This document shows positions 1-12,654 of a DNA stretch of 64,000 nt, one piece after another. The stretch comes from Blasia pusilla. Taxonomy: Eukaryota; Marchantiophyta; Marchantiopsida; Blasiales. Where the stretch lies: the NCBI GenBank assembly GCA_050084515.1, contig CM114271.1, positions 1,674,001 through 1,738,000 of the forward strand, read 5' to 3'. Each line of letters opens with the position of its first letter. Positions within the stretch are counted from its first letter, which is position 1. The notes below the pieces were generated by a model that saw only the letters and a program-made list of their open reading frames with translations, was not told where the DNA came from and made no database searches. The position numbers and the translations under genes were made by a program.

Positions 1-2980
1 GAGGCGCCCTACGTGCAGAGGGATACGTGACGAGCCAAAGGTGTCGTGAAGTGTTGGCATGTTGCAGAGGGGGTGGGCCAAGTGCTTCGACCCCCCTACT
101 TTCCCTCTTCTCCCCCCCCCCTCCCCCCCAAAATTCAAGGATTGGAGGTGCATAGGGCATCATGAAGAATTTGGTAGGAGTCACAGCTATATGATAGGAA
201 AGTGGTCAAGCAAGAATGTGGTTGGTCTAGGCTACCAGGTTGAGGGGCCAAATATGGTTAAGTCGAGTTATGTAGTGGAAGAGAGTTTTTGGGACTTGGT
301 GTTTTGCAAGCGTGGATGGGATTCACGATGGAAGTTTGTTAGTCATTGCGAGTTGATTGGATGCCAACTCAATAGTACTTCACCAATTGTGGGCGTTAGG
401 ATTGTGATGCACATGCATCCATATCGACTGGTAGTCCGCATCCACTTATGCGAGGGTTGACGTGTTGTTTGGAAAAAATTTTGTATCGTGGAGATTGTTG
501 CGCTATACGGAGCATTCAGTGTTGATCATGCACTAAAGAGCTAGAGGCCATGTTCATGTTATCCATTTGAGTCCCTTTTCTTGCACCTGTCTCGTATCAT
601 TGAGGGTGTTGGGTATCGAAAAAGATCGGGTGCTAGATGGGTGTAGTGATGGTGACGAGTATACAATTCTTGTATGTATAGCATATTTATGGATATAGGG
701 CAATTTTCTTAGTAGGGGTTGCATGTATGACCTTAGAGAGAGTGCCTGTAGCTTAGGTGAGCTAGTTCGAGAGGTTCAAGATGAACCCCAGTGGTGAGTG
801 TGTGTGAGGCCGGATGCGTCATCACGAGATTAGCATTAAGATAGATGAGCTAGTTAGGAGTGTGGGAGACTCTTGGTGAGTCTGAGTGCTTGAGTGTGTG
901 AAGCAAGATTGTCATCACGGTGTCATATAGTAAAATCATGTACTATGTAAAATCCTCTCTTATTAACTATTAGAGAGATTAGAGAGATTAAATTAGCTTA
1001 GAAAAACATAATTCTCATGTTTATGGTCTCTCATTTGTGCAGGCCCAACTTTAAGAAAAAAGGTAATAAATGAAATATGGGAGTATAAAAAGTAAAGTAG
1101 TTAGGTTGGTCTATTAATGAAAGAAAAGTAAAAGTAGTCTTTGGTGGTGGCTAGGGTAGTTGGGATAGTTTGGAGGATATGAAGTGAGTTGATGAGGATA
1201 TTTTGGAGGAGATAATATGTAATTTACTTGTGTCAAAATGGGACTAGCTAAACCTTAAGAGGAAGCCATGTAGCACAAGATAAGATTAGTCCTATAAACA
1301 ATTTATGACACTCATAAATTGTTTATAATAAATGTTACCTTACATGCACAGAATTTGTGCTTCATGAGCGGCCAAGCTTGCAACTAATCCTACAATAAGC
1401 CTTATTTATCTTGCATCTACCCTATAATTCCACATGCGAGTACTTCTGGTTTTAGTAGATTGATTTCTCTTAAACGTGAATCGTATTAGTTATTTGTGTA
1501 CGCGGAAACGTCAAAAAGCATAAGAACCAGGTTGCTACAATTTTGTAAGTTGAATAAGCATCTTTATGTTGTTGCAATACTATAACTTGAATGAACATTT
1601 TTGTATGGAAAATTGAATCTTGCTCCCTAACATGAACTTTGTCTTATGTTGTCATGCAGAAATATCAAGGTCAATATTTAGAATGATCAAAATTGTAGGA
1701 CAACTGAGAAATTTGCAAAAGGCAAGAAGTTAGTTAAAAAGGATATTCTTATGTGTTATTCATCAAAGAAATATTACGCAGTGAAATCTCCCAATGTAAC
1801 TCCTATGAGAAGACCCAATAAATGGACTTCATAACTTAAGTATGTTGGGCCAACAAGCCTAGAGTATGGTGGACCAACGAGCAAAGTGGCACGATAAAAC
1901 ATCTCTAAGTCTAGAACATAGAAGTTGCCAAAGAGAATCCAATTTAAACGGTCCTAGAGTTTGGTGGAGTAGGAAGCAAAGGGATACAGTATACAACCCC
2001 AAGTCTAAAGCATAGAAGTTACGAGACAAAATAAGGATTCGAAAAGTACCCACACACCATGGAGTCTCTGATAGCACCAAGAAAAAAGTGGCAATAATAG
2101 AATATTGTATCAAACTTGGAGATGGAACACTCTAGTACTCCATTCAAAAATCAATTTCTTTAAGTCCCTCAGAAGAATCATGTACAAGACTCAGAAAGAT
2201 AACTCTAGAGTTGCTACCTTCAAGTGCTTGCAAGGTTGCATGAAAATAGACTTGTTTGTCTAGGGGATGGACATGTCAAATAAGTTTTCCTTCCATGTTT
2301 TTCTGGTACTCATCCCCGAGCTTGTGACGCAAAAATAGGTACAAGATTGGATTAATTAAGTGTCGTGCGTCTACTCTCCTTGAATGTTAATCTTGTTGTT
2401 GCGGAAGCGTGCGTTCAGTAGATCACGCTCTCAACGCTGATCTGCATCCAAACACACACTCTGGTTAGTCGGGTCTTGGATCAATCAGCGGGCTAACTTT
2501 CCAAGTTCTCGTCTCGGTCTCTCATCAAGCTCAACTTTCCTTGTTTCACGGTTTACAACACAAGCAAGTCTTGAAAGACTTGGGACATACTTTCTAGTCG
2601 GTTTAGGAATCTCAAATGGCGTTTCGTGCTTGGCGGTTCCAAGTGTCCGATGGACATCCAATGAGTCCCTAACCGAGACTCGCACAAAGTGAATCTCGGG
2701 TGGGAAGATCCAAGTGTGGTGTACAAAGTCTACTCCCTTGGATTAAGTTTGGCTGTCAATTTCCAACGCCAAACTCCCGTTCCATCCCATGCCTCTGAGA
2801 CGCCGCTTGGTGCTCAAAGTGGGGATTCGTGTTCCAAGACATCTTGGAGAGACTCCTCCCTTACAAGTACTTCTGGGGATCTCCGGGTTCCCTACATGTA
2901 GGGAAATACATCCGAGCCTCTCCAATTGGCCCTCAACTCTCACAATCATTTTCGGCCAATATCTCAATCTGTACTTAATC
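1..2980. other. Intergenic, no supported gene
   Basis: I see no coding region that I recognise. Open frames here are short and look like chance. A poly-C/poly-pyrimidine tract lies near 100-128. The first ~60 bases (cgccctacg ... gccaaaggtg) resemble the degenerate repeat block at 22.2-23.5 kb, so the window probably opens inside another copy of that repeat. Sequence from 2.4 to 2.98 kb, just before the copia relic, shows no long terminal repeat that I can pair with the 3' end of that element. Confidence 0.5.
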
Positions 2981-2989
2981 TCACAAGCT

Positions 2990-3805
2990 AATTGGTTTAG
3001 TAATTTGGGACTGGTGAAAGATCCTAAAATTGTGCTCACAGGAGATGACACTCAACATTATATCATGTATACCGGTAAAGTTCCAATAACATCATATGGT
3101 CTTTGTGCTCTTGGAAATGTTCACTATGTTCCTATCATTGCAAGAAATCTTATCTCTGCAGGACAGATAGTAGAACACGGTTATCAAGTGAAGTTTAACG
3201 CAGATGGTTGCTTCATTGAAATAATAGATGACCAGACTACGATAACCTAAGGAACTAGATCTGACAGAATGTTAAAATTAGATGTTTCTATGCTAGAGAT
3301 TCAAACATCAATGTATGGTCAAATCGGCCAACAAGTCACAGATCTAAATATGTGGCATAAAAGAATTGGATATATGAATCTTCAAAGATTACAAAGTCTT
3401 TCATCATCTAATATAGTATTAGGACTCCCTAAATTAGCGAGTCCTGCCACATTATACGTATATCCTTCTTGCCAATTTGGAAAACAACCTAGATTTCTTT
3501 TTCCAAAACAAGGTAGAAGAGCATCCAAACTATTAGAGTTCATCCATATTAATGTATGGAAAACATCACAACATAGCCTTAGTGGTTGCCACTACTTTGT
3601 TTCATTTATTGATGAATTCTCTAGGTATATATGGGTATACTTTCTGAAAGTCAAGTTAGAAATATTCTTAGTGTTCCAAACATTCAGAGTTCTAGTAGAG
3701 AAGCAGACTAGAGAACACATTCTGAAATTGCGTTGTGATGGAGGAGGAGAGTATCTTTCAAGAGAGTTTGATGATGATATTTACGTTAGAATGACATCCA
3801 ACATC
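2990..3805 (+). pseudogene. copia pre-integrase and integrase N-terminal half (broken)
   Basis: The first part (to 3250) matches the linker before the pre-integrase domain, with the typical 'vP...NLIS.G' pattern seen as YVPIIARNLISAG. A stop at 3248 lies in frame with the next open stretch (3269-3811). That stretch carries WHKRIGY of the pre-integrase zinc domain and then the integrase core: FIDEFSRYIW holds the first catalytic Asp and LRCDGGGEY the second. The first Cys of the C-x2-C zinc pair before QFGK appears replaced (YPSCQFGK). A one-base frame change near 3790-3808 separates this from the third catalytic residue. Function is lost. Confidence 0.8.
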
Positions 3806-3807
3806 AA

Positions 3808-4425
3808 ATGACTTGTCGTTACACTCCACAACAAAATGGAGTTGCTGAGAGGAAGAATCAACATATTGCTGAAGCAGCTCGAGCTATGATGAATGAGAAG
3901 AATATGCCTAAGGTGTATTGGGCAGAGGCTATAGCATATGCAGTCTTCTTAATCAACCAAACTCCAACAGCAAGAGTTCATGATAAAACTTCATTTGAAG
4001 TCTTCACAGGAAGTAAACCTCATTTTTCCTTCTTGAAAGTATTTGGATGTATTTGTTATGCTCATGTTCCTTTTGAGAGACGTCAGAAATTAGTTCCCAA
4101 GTCTAAAAGATGTATTTTCATTGGTTATGTTGATGGAACTAAGGGATATAAATGCTACATTCTATCCTCTAGGCAGCTTACTATTAGTCGCGATGTTATC
4201 TTTGATGAGCTAAAATCATGGTATGCTCCATCTGAGCCTATTCCACCTCTAAACTCGTCTGTTGAGGGGAAGAATATGACTGTAAACCAACAGACATTGT
4301 CTTCAACTTCCCAAAGTACTAGTGCAGGATTAGGAGAGGTCCTAGATTCATCAGTTAAATCTTTGAGTCTATGGACGGGAAGATTACGTATTCAGTCTGT
4401 TGACACTAGTCAGAGCTCGAGTTAG
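3808..4425 (+). pseudogene. copia integrase C-terminal half (broken)
   Basis: This continues the integrase in the next reading frame: YTPQQNGVAERKNQ contains the catalytic Glu of the D,D-35-E core, followed by the usual FINQTPT-like and VFGC.CYAHVP blocks and KRCIFIGYVDGTKGY, all standard for plant copia elements. A TAG at 4423 then interrupts the serine-rich linker to reverse transcriptase; the same frame stays open after it, so the stop is a point lesion rather than a domain end. Confidence 0.8.
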
Positions 4426-5500
4426 GTGTCAGAGGCATCTATCTCTGAACAACAACTTCCTAGATCAAGTAGAGTTATACATCCAGTTCATAGATTCATA
4501 AATGAAGGTTTCCTTGCAGAAAATCATGCAAATATGATGACTACCATTCAAGAACAAGAGCCGAGTTATTTTGAAGAAGCCGCAAGTAAAGTTGAATGGA
4601 TTGAAGCTGTGGAGGAAGAGCTTGCTGCATTAAGACATCAACAAACATGGGAGATAGTTGATATACCTTTCGGTAAGGAAGCTATTGGTTGCAAATGGGT
4701 TTACAAAATCAACCGCGATCAAGATGATACAATTAACATATACAAAGAGAGATTGGTGACTAAGGACTATGCACAACAATATGGCATCGATTATGAAGAA
4801 ACATTTAGCCCTATTGCAAAAATGACGACTACGAGAACAGTAGTTGCAATTGCAGTAAGTAAGAAGTAGAGATTACATCACATGGACGTCAAGAATTCCT
4901 CCTTGCATGGAGATCTATACGAGGAGGTATACATGACTCAACCACCTGGATACGAGCATCCCAAGTTTCCATTTTGCGTATGCAGGTTGAAGAAAGCTCT
5001 ATACGGGCTTAAACAAGCTCCAAGAGCTTGGTATGGCAAGATGACATACGTCCTACAAGAGTTGGATTTTAGGGTATGTGATTTTGATTCCTCGTTATAT
5101 GTCTTGAGAGGACAAGATCATACGATTCTCATTGTGTTGTATGTTGACGATCTTCTGATATTGGGAGTATTGAAGAAATGGTACAACAAGTCAAGCTTAA
5201 GTTACAAGCAGAATTTGATATGAAGGACTTGGGAGAACTCAAGTACTTCCTTGGTATTGAGTTTATCAAGGTTGGAGAGAGCATGTGGTTACTACAACGA
5301 TAATATGCTCTTCATATGCTTTCAAAATATGATATGACGGCTTGTAAGCCAATCTCCACACCGTTGGACTAGAGTGTGAAGCTAAGAGTGGATGAAGGAG
5401 AGTTGCTTGCAGATTCTAATATGTACATGTGCATGGTTGGAAGATTGATCTATCTAACTATAACCATACCAAATTTGAGCTATGCTGTTGGCCTAGTGAG
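4426..5500 (+). pseudogene. copia reverse transcriptase (broken)
   Basis: The sequence opens with the LPRSSR...HP linker and enters the polymerase at W.EAVEEEL and GCKWVYKINRD. The FSPIAKM block and the MDVKN.SLHGDL block (first catalytic Asp) flank a TAG at 4867-4869. The surrounding pattern shows this TAG replaced the conserved Trp of the KWRLHQMDV motif. YVDD, the polymerase active site, is intact at 5140-5151. After it the frame shifts: the DLGELKYFLGIEF block continues in another frame to about 5500 with further stops (near 5300, 5370 and 5500). Confidence 0.85.
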
Positions 5501-5507
5501 CTAGTTT

Positions 5508-5972
5508 ATGCAAGCACCTCATCTTAATCCTGTGAGGAGGATTATGCGGTATGTGAAATTATCTATTCAATTTGGGCTTCAATTTGAACCTTGTGCGAGT
5601 TTTCAATTACAGGGATTTATAGATGCTGATTGGGCAAGAAGCGTGTCTGATCGACATTTCACATCTGGTTATTCATTTACTTTGGGAAGCGTAGTTATAA
5701 GTTGGGCTTCAAAGAAGCAACCTACAGTTGCTTTATCTTCAACAGAGGCTGAGTACATAGGACCAACCAATTCAGCATGTGAGACAGTGTGGCATCATCG
5801 ATTACTTATTGAGATTGATGTTAATAACTTAGGACCTAGTATAGTATATGCATAAAATATTAGTAGCATCAAGCATGCTAATAACCCTTTGTTTCATGCT
5901 CGTACAAAACATGTTGAGGTGCACTATCATTTTATCAGAGAGAAAATGCTTGTAGGAGAATTTGATCTTTGA
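5508..5972 (+). pseudogene. copia RNase H (3' end of pol)
   Basis: The segment begins at QAPHLNPVRRIMRY and contains FIDADWA (catalytic Asp), the SGY.F.LG...SW.SKKQ block and LSSTEAEYI with the catalytic Glu, the normal order for copia RNase H. A TAA at 5853 ends the open stretch, but the frame carries recognisable family sequence (KHVEVHYHFIREK) to about 5972, where pol normally ends. The LSSTEAEY motif is well kept, although upstream parts are broken. Confidence 0.8.
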
Positions 5973-6075
5973 TAGGTGCAGATCAGCAAATTGTTGACAT
6001 CTTTACAAAGGTATTTTCTAGAGATAAGTTTGAGATGTTTAGAAATGATTTAGGCGTTAGAGATATCGATATGAG

Positions 6076-6440
6076 CTTGAAGGGGAGTATTGAAGATTGA
6101 GTTACAGTCAAGCTCAAGAGACACCTCAACTGCTACATTTGGTACTCACACAAAGTAGGGAAGCTTAATCTTGGTTAGTCAGTAAAGCGCGATTATCTTA
6201 ACTACGATTAGTTAATCGTAGTTAGTATAACTCGAGACTATGGTTAAGGTGAGGATTAGGATTGCTTGTACATATCTTATATAATTGAGAAGGGGACCAG
6301 CCTCCACTCATTCCCTTTTTTGCAAATTTTTTTCTCCATGGTGGTGTGAGAGCCGTTTCTCACCAGTTATGCTTCTTTAGCAGTTTTCCACACGGGCAAG
6401 GTAGGTACGAGAACTTGAGCCCATACAGACATGTCTATCA
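6076..6440 (+). repeat. Polypurine tract and 3' LTR-like sequence of the copia relic
   Basis: The purine run GAAGGGGAG (6079-6087) directly follows the pol remnant, where plus-strand priming occurs in copia elements. The LTR would start at about 6088. A 10-bp inverted repeat (6199-6208 with 6215-6224, taactacgat/atcgtagtta) and a TATA-like box (6277-6286) lie within it, as expected of U3. The right end is estimated, since no 5' copy is available for comparison. Confidence 0.45.
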
Positions 6441-9278
6441 TAGGGACGGACATAAGTCCACGGACACGGCCTTTCTCCATGTGCAACCTTGTTCAAGTGG
6501 TTCCAACTTATGCTAAAATAATTGGACCTTTCTCTGACTCATAGTACTACCCATTTCCTTTAGAACCCCCTCTCTTTGAAAGAAAATTCCCCCCTCTTGT
6601 GTCTACAAAGATTGAGAGAAAGAGATTGAAGAGGCTTAAGTTTGACTATTAAGCGTCTCCTCAACTACCGATTAGGCATGAGATATTACAACAAGTGTTC
6701 AAATGTAGTCCAAATGTAGTAATTGGTGGTGCATAAAATGAGGATTCTACAAAATATTCACAATAGAGTTATGAAGCATATGACACCTTCCAAAATTCCA
6801 TAAATCTGTCACGTTGAATAGTTCATGCGTAGCATTCTCTTGTGATGTGTCTTAAAAAATTCTTTTATAACGTAAATAGAAAATTCCTCCAATCTATATC
6901 CATATGGCTTCCCAAAATCTATCATAAAGGTAAGAGACAATGTCTCCCCTAGACAGTCCCATTGTCCTTACCATGGAATGTGCTTGCTCACTTTGTCTCT
7001 CCATACTCTCGGATCTCCACGTTCAATTATTCTCTAAGCATATACGATCCTCTCAAATTTTCCCATCCTCTCTTTGTAATGAGCTATATATGCACAAGGC
7101 ATGCAAAGACCTCTAGTGACGGAAAAGTCCACCATAAAGATACGGATCACTCCACAAAAAATGATGGCATGATAGAAAACAAGAGGTTCGATTGTAATTT
7201 GCATTGTAGATTAAACGAGAGCAATTCAAGGACGGAAGCATAAAGTGCAAAGTTCAAAGAGCCAACATAAGAGTGCCATTTTGAACTCATGGCCACGAAA
7301 TTGGCAACCAAAGTCAACACTTTTTCTTGAGCGCACTCACGGGAGAGAAGAATAAGCAAAGTCTGAAAATAAGATCAAGTCAGTAGGTCTCAAGATCTTG
7401 ATCTATGGGAATCCTAAGAAGGTGTTGCTACAAGGAAGCCACACCTCAAGAAGAAGATTGAGCGCCAAGAAAGCCACATTGATTGAGCAATAGTCTAAGA
7501 GAGCAAGAGGAAAGCGGAAGAAAAAATTTTGAAAGTGCAAAAACGGCAATGAAGAAGCAACTCATTGTGATTATAGTAGGAGAAGTGCAAGTTCAATCGC
7601 CAAAAGGCCATCCATTTATCCAACAACGTAAGAATGTGCTTAAACAGCGCTAGGTCTCTGCTTGCTACCAATGTACCATGTAGATTGAGAGGTAACAAGG
7701 AGGATAGGGCATGAGAATCAATGTTAAGTTGTGGAGTCGTGGGAGGAGTACTTAGGGCGGAAGCAACAATTGGAGGAGAAGTAGCCGTTAAAGAAAACCC
7801 TAAATTCAATGGTGAAATCCACAAAAGTAGATTCGAATGGCCAAATCTGACCGCGAAGAAGAGGCAGGAGGCAAACTAAGAATAATGGTTGCGCTTCTTT
7901 AAATAGGATCCCCATGGGAAGGAAACATAAGCCTCCGCACTAACTTTTGTAGCACCCACAGAGACCGCTTTGAGCGGCTCTATTGCCTCATGCTAACCCA
8001 TGATAGGAGGCCATGTCATTTACCCTAAAATAATAATGCACCTCCTACTCTCGAGATGTGTCTTTTGGGGCTCGAAGGTTTTGCCACGTGGAACCACTTA
8101 GCTATTTTCTAAAATTCTTTCAATTCTTTTCAAATAGTTATTCCAAAATACTTCCACTTGCCAAACCTAAACCCGACCATGATATCACATAAATTGCCCC
8201 ATTAAAGACATCCTCCATGTATATGACACTGAATTTTGATTATTTCCACTTTCCATGCCTTATTTTTTATGCCTTGCTCATGGATTTGATTTCACTTTTT
8301 ATCCAATAATTGCATCTCTTTAACTCATTTTGAATCAAAATGGCAAATTGAATTAATTTCAAGGATTTACTAAGTTCCTTTTATTTTATTTTTAGTGTGT
8401 CTTTTCTAGATAAAAACATTGAAGGGAAGTATTATAGGAATGGGAGACATGTCACTTCGAGACCTCACAAATTTTCCACTTACGTCTTTGACAAGAAAGA
8501 AATAAGAGACTTTACTGATTCAAAAATATCTAACGCAATTTCATGTTAAATAACTTGTATGTCACATATAGAGAAATTTGCATTTCAAACTATAACTTCA
8601 TTTGTCTACCTACCTCTAACAAGATATAACATGTTTTGTAGACTTCCTATTCCATCAAATCTTAAGAATGTATGAGATTTTAGGAAAGTGTTGCGGGGAG
8701 GCACAAAGATGAAAACATGTTGTTTGGGCAAAAAATACACAAGCAAAATGAAAGAATTCATCTTCCTCAAAAACTTTTACACTAACATATGCTCATATCT
8801 TGAACTTGTTCCAAGTTTTTTTTTCATTTTACTCTATCACGTAAGTCTTTTATAGTGGAACGATGGGTTTCCGTTTGTCGGTTCAATAGATTTTAGGGGT
8901 TGACTCCAATAGCTCATGCTTGACCTAATGGGGAGTAGGATAATATGCTAGAATAGGTTAGCCCCTTATTTGGGCCCATTTGGAGGTTATATAAGGAACT
9001 TGCCATTTCGGACAAGTTTCCCAACTATTTGAGTTTTGACTTTCTATTTGTGGAAAATGGTATTTGAACCACTATTGTAGGTTTAGGGTTAAGTATAGGA
9101 CATGCGTGCGCATGTCACTAAGGGGAGGACTCAGGGAGAGAGGATAGACCTCAAGGAGAGTGAGCTTGGAAAACTCATTCTCTCATTGTTGAACGGCTTG
9201 AGCATGAGGCAACGAAGCTATGGTGCTCCTTGCCTTGTAAGTAATCTTATCCTTTCACTGTGAGAGTGGGTTTGGTTG

Positions 9279-9301
9279 AGAGAGAGAGAGAGAGAGAGAG
9301 C
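9279..9301. repeat. (GA)n microsatellite
   Basis: Uninterrupted GA dinucleotides over about 22 bases in otherwise unremarkable sequence. Confidence 0.9.
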
Positions 9302-10563
9302 CATGAATCTCTTTATGTTTTGTGAGATTTTCATCTATTTTACAAGGAAAGAATGATTGAGATCCACAATACGATGGTTGTGGAGAGCAGGTTGTTGGTG
9401 TCTTCGTTGGTTTGCAAATTGGGGTATGTGTTCCTTGCTCAGGAACGTGTGGGAATTCTGTGAGGAGCACCAGATTGCTAATATTGGCGTTTGGATGGAG
9501 AAATTTGAGTGGGAAGGTGAGAGGGAGGGTTGTCAAAATTTTGATAAGAAATGGGGTGGGAGAGAGGAGCCATCATGGAGAGGCTTCTAGAAGTACGTTT
9601 GAGTGTGTTGGTTGTTGAGTTTTACAGATCAAGAGTTTTTGTGGAAAAAACAAGTGCAAAAGTGTTGCTGATTTTTTGTGAGATTTGGGGCCGCGGAATG
9701 GTTCATTAGTGCCGCCAGTTGTCGGTTCAAGTTCCAACACCAGTGTTAAGTTCTTGAGATCATGGTGCCCAAAGCTATGTTTGTTGTCTTTCAAAGTGCA
9801 TGTTTTTTTTTATGTGTGAGTGAGAAGACATCACCATTTCCATGTTTGAGTTAGGAATTACGAGATTGCTTCGTCAAAAGTTATTTGGGAGTTTTTTGAG
9901 TTAAAAAATTCCCTTTTTAGGTGTGGTTAAGTGAAAAGAAACCTATGTATGTTTTTGAGGTTGCTGAATGGCACTTTTTCTTTTGAAAATTAGCCTCAAA
10001 GTTTAGGATTTGTTGGGCAGATCATGGTTCGAAAGAGTATCGAGTTTGGTAAGACACACCCAAGCAAAACCTTGACTAGCTAGTCGCAAGACTAAGGAAG
10101 ATGATGAGTAAAGACATGCGTATGTCTCAAGACTAGTATTAAGAGATAAGCGGTGGAGCTGTTCGTGAGGATGTAGGATGAGGTAATAGAGATGGAAGAG
10201 CCTCGAGTTAAGTTCTTATTGAAAGACGAATAGTTTCGGAGTCAACAATAGTACTCAAAACTAACAAAAATGATTTGAGACTGATCATGAAATACGAAGA
10301 GAAGCAATACCAAACAAGAGATGCCAATCTATGAAAGCCATGAAATGCATAGACTATGGGGCAAGGTCCTAAGTGAGTTTGGGGAAGTCAAGAGGGGTGA
10401 CAGGTGCCATGAGACTCATCAAGTCATATATGGGGGTTCACCAGCTAAATGCAGGTTCGTGAGACAAAATCCATGTTTGGGTTGAGGCCCCGACTGAGGG
10501 AAGATGAAAGAGGCTTGGAAAAGGAGGGGTTCCCCAAGAGATCTTTAGAAGTACATGTAGGAG

Positions 10564-10565
<2 letters not shown>

Positions 10566-10619
<54 letters not shown>
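10566..10619. repeat. (CT)n microsatellite
   Basis: A near-perfect run of about 27 CT units. Both strands read open across it as Leu-Ser and Glu-Arg repeats, which is an artefact of the repeat and not a gene. Confidence 0.95.
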
Positions 10620-10622
<3 letters not shown>

Positions 10623-11999
10623 TCCAATCTTGGAATCATGAGTTAACCACGTTTCATGTTTTCTCGTGTTTCATGTTGTCAGCTAAGGTACGATCGAAGG
10701 TACTTTGAGGGATTAGTCGCCATACTCAATCTTATGAGAGCAACATTATCGTTATGGTTTGAGTCTTCCTAAGGAGATGGGGCACACCTTGGGGGACTCG
10801 AACCCAATTAACGCTAGATGTCTTCATCAACTCAACGCATGAAATGCGCGACTAGTTGGGGTTTTGAAGACCCAAACCAAGTCTTCGGCTTGTAGGTCTC
10901 AAAGTCGGAACTCTTCATGGATCAAGTGAAGAGGAATAGAGGTCAGAATTTACGATGCACACACACATTGATTCCATTCCTTGGCACGGACCTAAGACAC
11001 TGGTGATGTTTGATAACATCCAAAACCCTTCTTAGGTCCTCCCAAGTCCTCTCAAACAAAATTCTTGGGCCTACAAACTAGCTATATTTCGTTCCCCATA
11101 ACTCAAGGAGCCCACAACACTTTATTGAGTTTGTGATTAGTTCTCCCACCTCTCCCTCCTCCTCACTACTCGTTGGAAAAATCTATACGGGGTGGTATTT
11201 ATAGCCCCTACTTGTATGCTTCGTTTTGTTTCCTGGTTGGGCAGGCTATCCAATGCATCACTTTAGTTTGTGTGATTTCTGCCTACCGTAGATTGAAGGC
11301 TTTGCACAAAGATCCGTGTAATAATATTTGTGTGACCTTAGGTTCGTGTGATTAATACCAGTAAGATTGGTGTGATTTTAAGTTCGTGTGATCCGTGTGT
11401 GACCTGAACAAGTCAACACCTGTGGCAACCAAAACTTCCGCTGCGACTCTACAACACTATGTCTGTCATAGATCGCAACTACGTGTATATGTATGTACAT
11501 GCTCCGCTTCGGCAACAGCCCGCTCGAAGCGGATTACAGCAAGGGGCCCGACGCACACAGTAATTTTCCGACCATCCATGGCCTCCCCCTATTCCCACCT
11601 TCAACCTTAATGGTAAACCGCCATATTACCATCCTTGAGGATCTTCCTCTTAAATTTAAAAACGAACCCCGTAATTTAAGAGGATCCTCAAGGTTTACTT
11701 GTTCAACTACGACACTGATAAATGAAATGGAAAGTGACGGCTTTTCGGATCTTTCATAGGATGAGACAACAAACACGAGCCAAGCATATCCTTCCAAGTA
11801 AGGGGGTGACACCGGGAGCTGCAGTCAACATCAACGGTCATGAGCTCCAACTACACGCAACGACCGGCAGAAGGCTGAGTCAGCGGACACTCACGAGCCG
11901 GTCTCCCGGCTCCCGCGCCAGTCCGCCTCCTTCCTTCCCAGTCCCTTTCTTCCTCCAGACCAAACAGCTTCCATGAGAGAGTATCGTTCGTCCGGGATA

Positions 12000-12654
12000 T
12001 GTAGAAATAATAATAATAATATTATATATGTCTACTCCGCTAAAAATAGTTTCCGGCTATTTTATTTTATTTTTATTCACTTTATTCTTCACTTCGTTCG
12101 GAGCTTCGTCGTTCTGGCGCGTCCTCCTCTTGGAGCCGTTCTCTCTCCCGCCCGCTTGCTGAGCGCGTTCTCGCCGGTTCAGAGTTTGCACTGCTGCACT
12201 TCGCTGCTGTTTGGTGGTTTGGGAAGCGGAATTGTTGTCGGTGGTTCGCCCGTACTCCTATAGTTTCGCATTCGCGAGGACGAGCGAGGGGATTGTTTGC
12301 TCGGGAAGTGGGAGGGGCGGGTTGGAAGCGAAAGAGGTAAGGAGGCGAGCACGGTTGGTAGAGCAATTGGCTGGAGGAAGAGAGGGAATTGGTTAGAAAT
12401 TGTGGATTGTGGAAGATCCGGAGGAGGAGGAGGAGGGGAGGGAGGAGGACGGGAGTGGAGGATCGGGAAAGGCAGTAGAGAAGGGGAGAAGTGGGAGGGA
12501 GAAGAGAAGGGATTGAATTCTCCGAGGAGGAGAGGAAGAGGGAGGAAATTGGTGTTCTTGAGGTTCGTCGGTGGTCGATAGAGCGTGCCGTCGTGGTTTG
12601 TGCGGACGCTGGAGGAATTTTATTGCTTCTGCGGCGCAGTGAGGATTGTGAAGG
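12000..12654 (+). promoter_or_regulatory. Probable promoter and 5' UTR of the capping protein gene
   Basis: An AT-rich stretch with AATAATAATAAT and a TATA-like tattatatat (12007-12027) gives way to a GC- and then purine-rich leader (GGAGGAGGAGGAGG near 12420) that runs up to the start codon. A pyrimidine-to-GGA-rich leader is common in plant 5' UTRs. The transcription start is not determinable by eye. A TGA at 12649-12651, in frame with and six bases before the ATG, shows the coding region does not extend upstream. Confidence 0.4.

Larger units (their letters stand above)
2990..6440 (+). mobile_element. Ty1/copia retrotransposon, 5'-truncated relic
   Basis: The order of domains (pre-integrase zinc region, integrase, reverse transcriptase, RNase H) on the plus strand is that of Ty1/copia elements. 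The gag gene, the protease active site, the primer-binding site and the 5' LTR are absent: recognisable coding begins abruptly near 2990 in the protease/pre-integrase linker. The 3' end has a polypurine tract near 6079-6087 followed by LTR-like sequence with a TATA-like box near 6277. At least two frameshifts and several in-frame stops break the frame, so it cannot encode a functional polyprotein. The host copy is therefore old. The exact right border is not visible without a second LTR. Confidence 0.85.
6441..11999. other. Intergenic with microsatellites, no supported gene
   Basis: No protein family is recognisable on either strand. The region holds a (GA)n tract near 9279-9300, a long (CT)n tract at 10566-10619, an imperfect inverted repeat at 11633-11693, and a short repeated motif (ttcgtgtgat) near 11340-11390. 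The last kilobase is the likely upstream region of the capping-protein gene. Confidence 0.5.

Noticed and set aside
59-460. Open frame of 133 residues on + at the window start
   Set aside because: No family resemblance and a frame over low-complexity C-rich DNA; likely chance.
9680-9745. tRNA/SINE-like B-box (ggttcaagttcc)
   Set aside because: A single weak box with no supporting arms or tail.
10445-10646. Open frames on both strands over the CT tract
   Set aside because: Created by the dinucleotide repeat.
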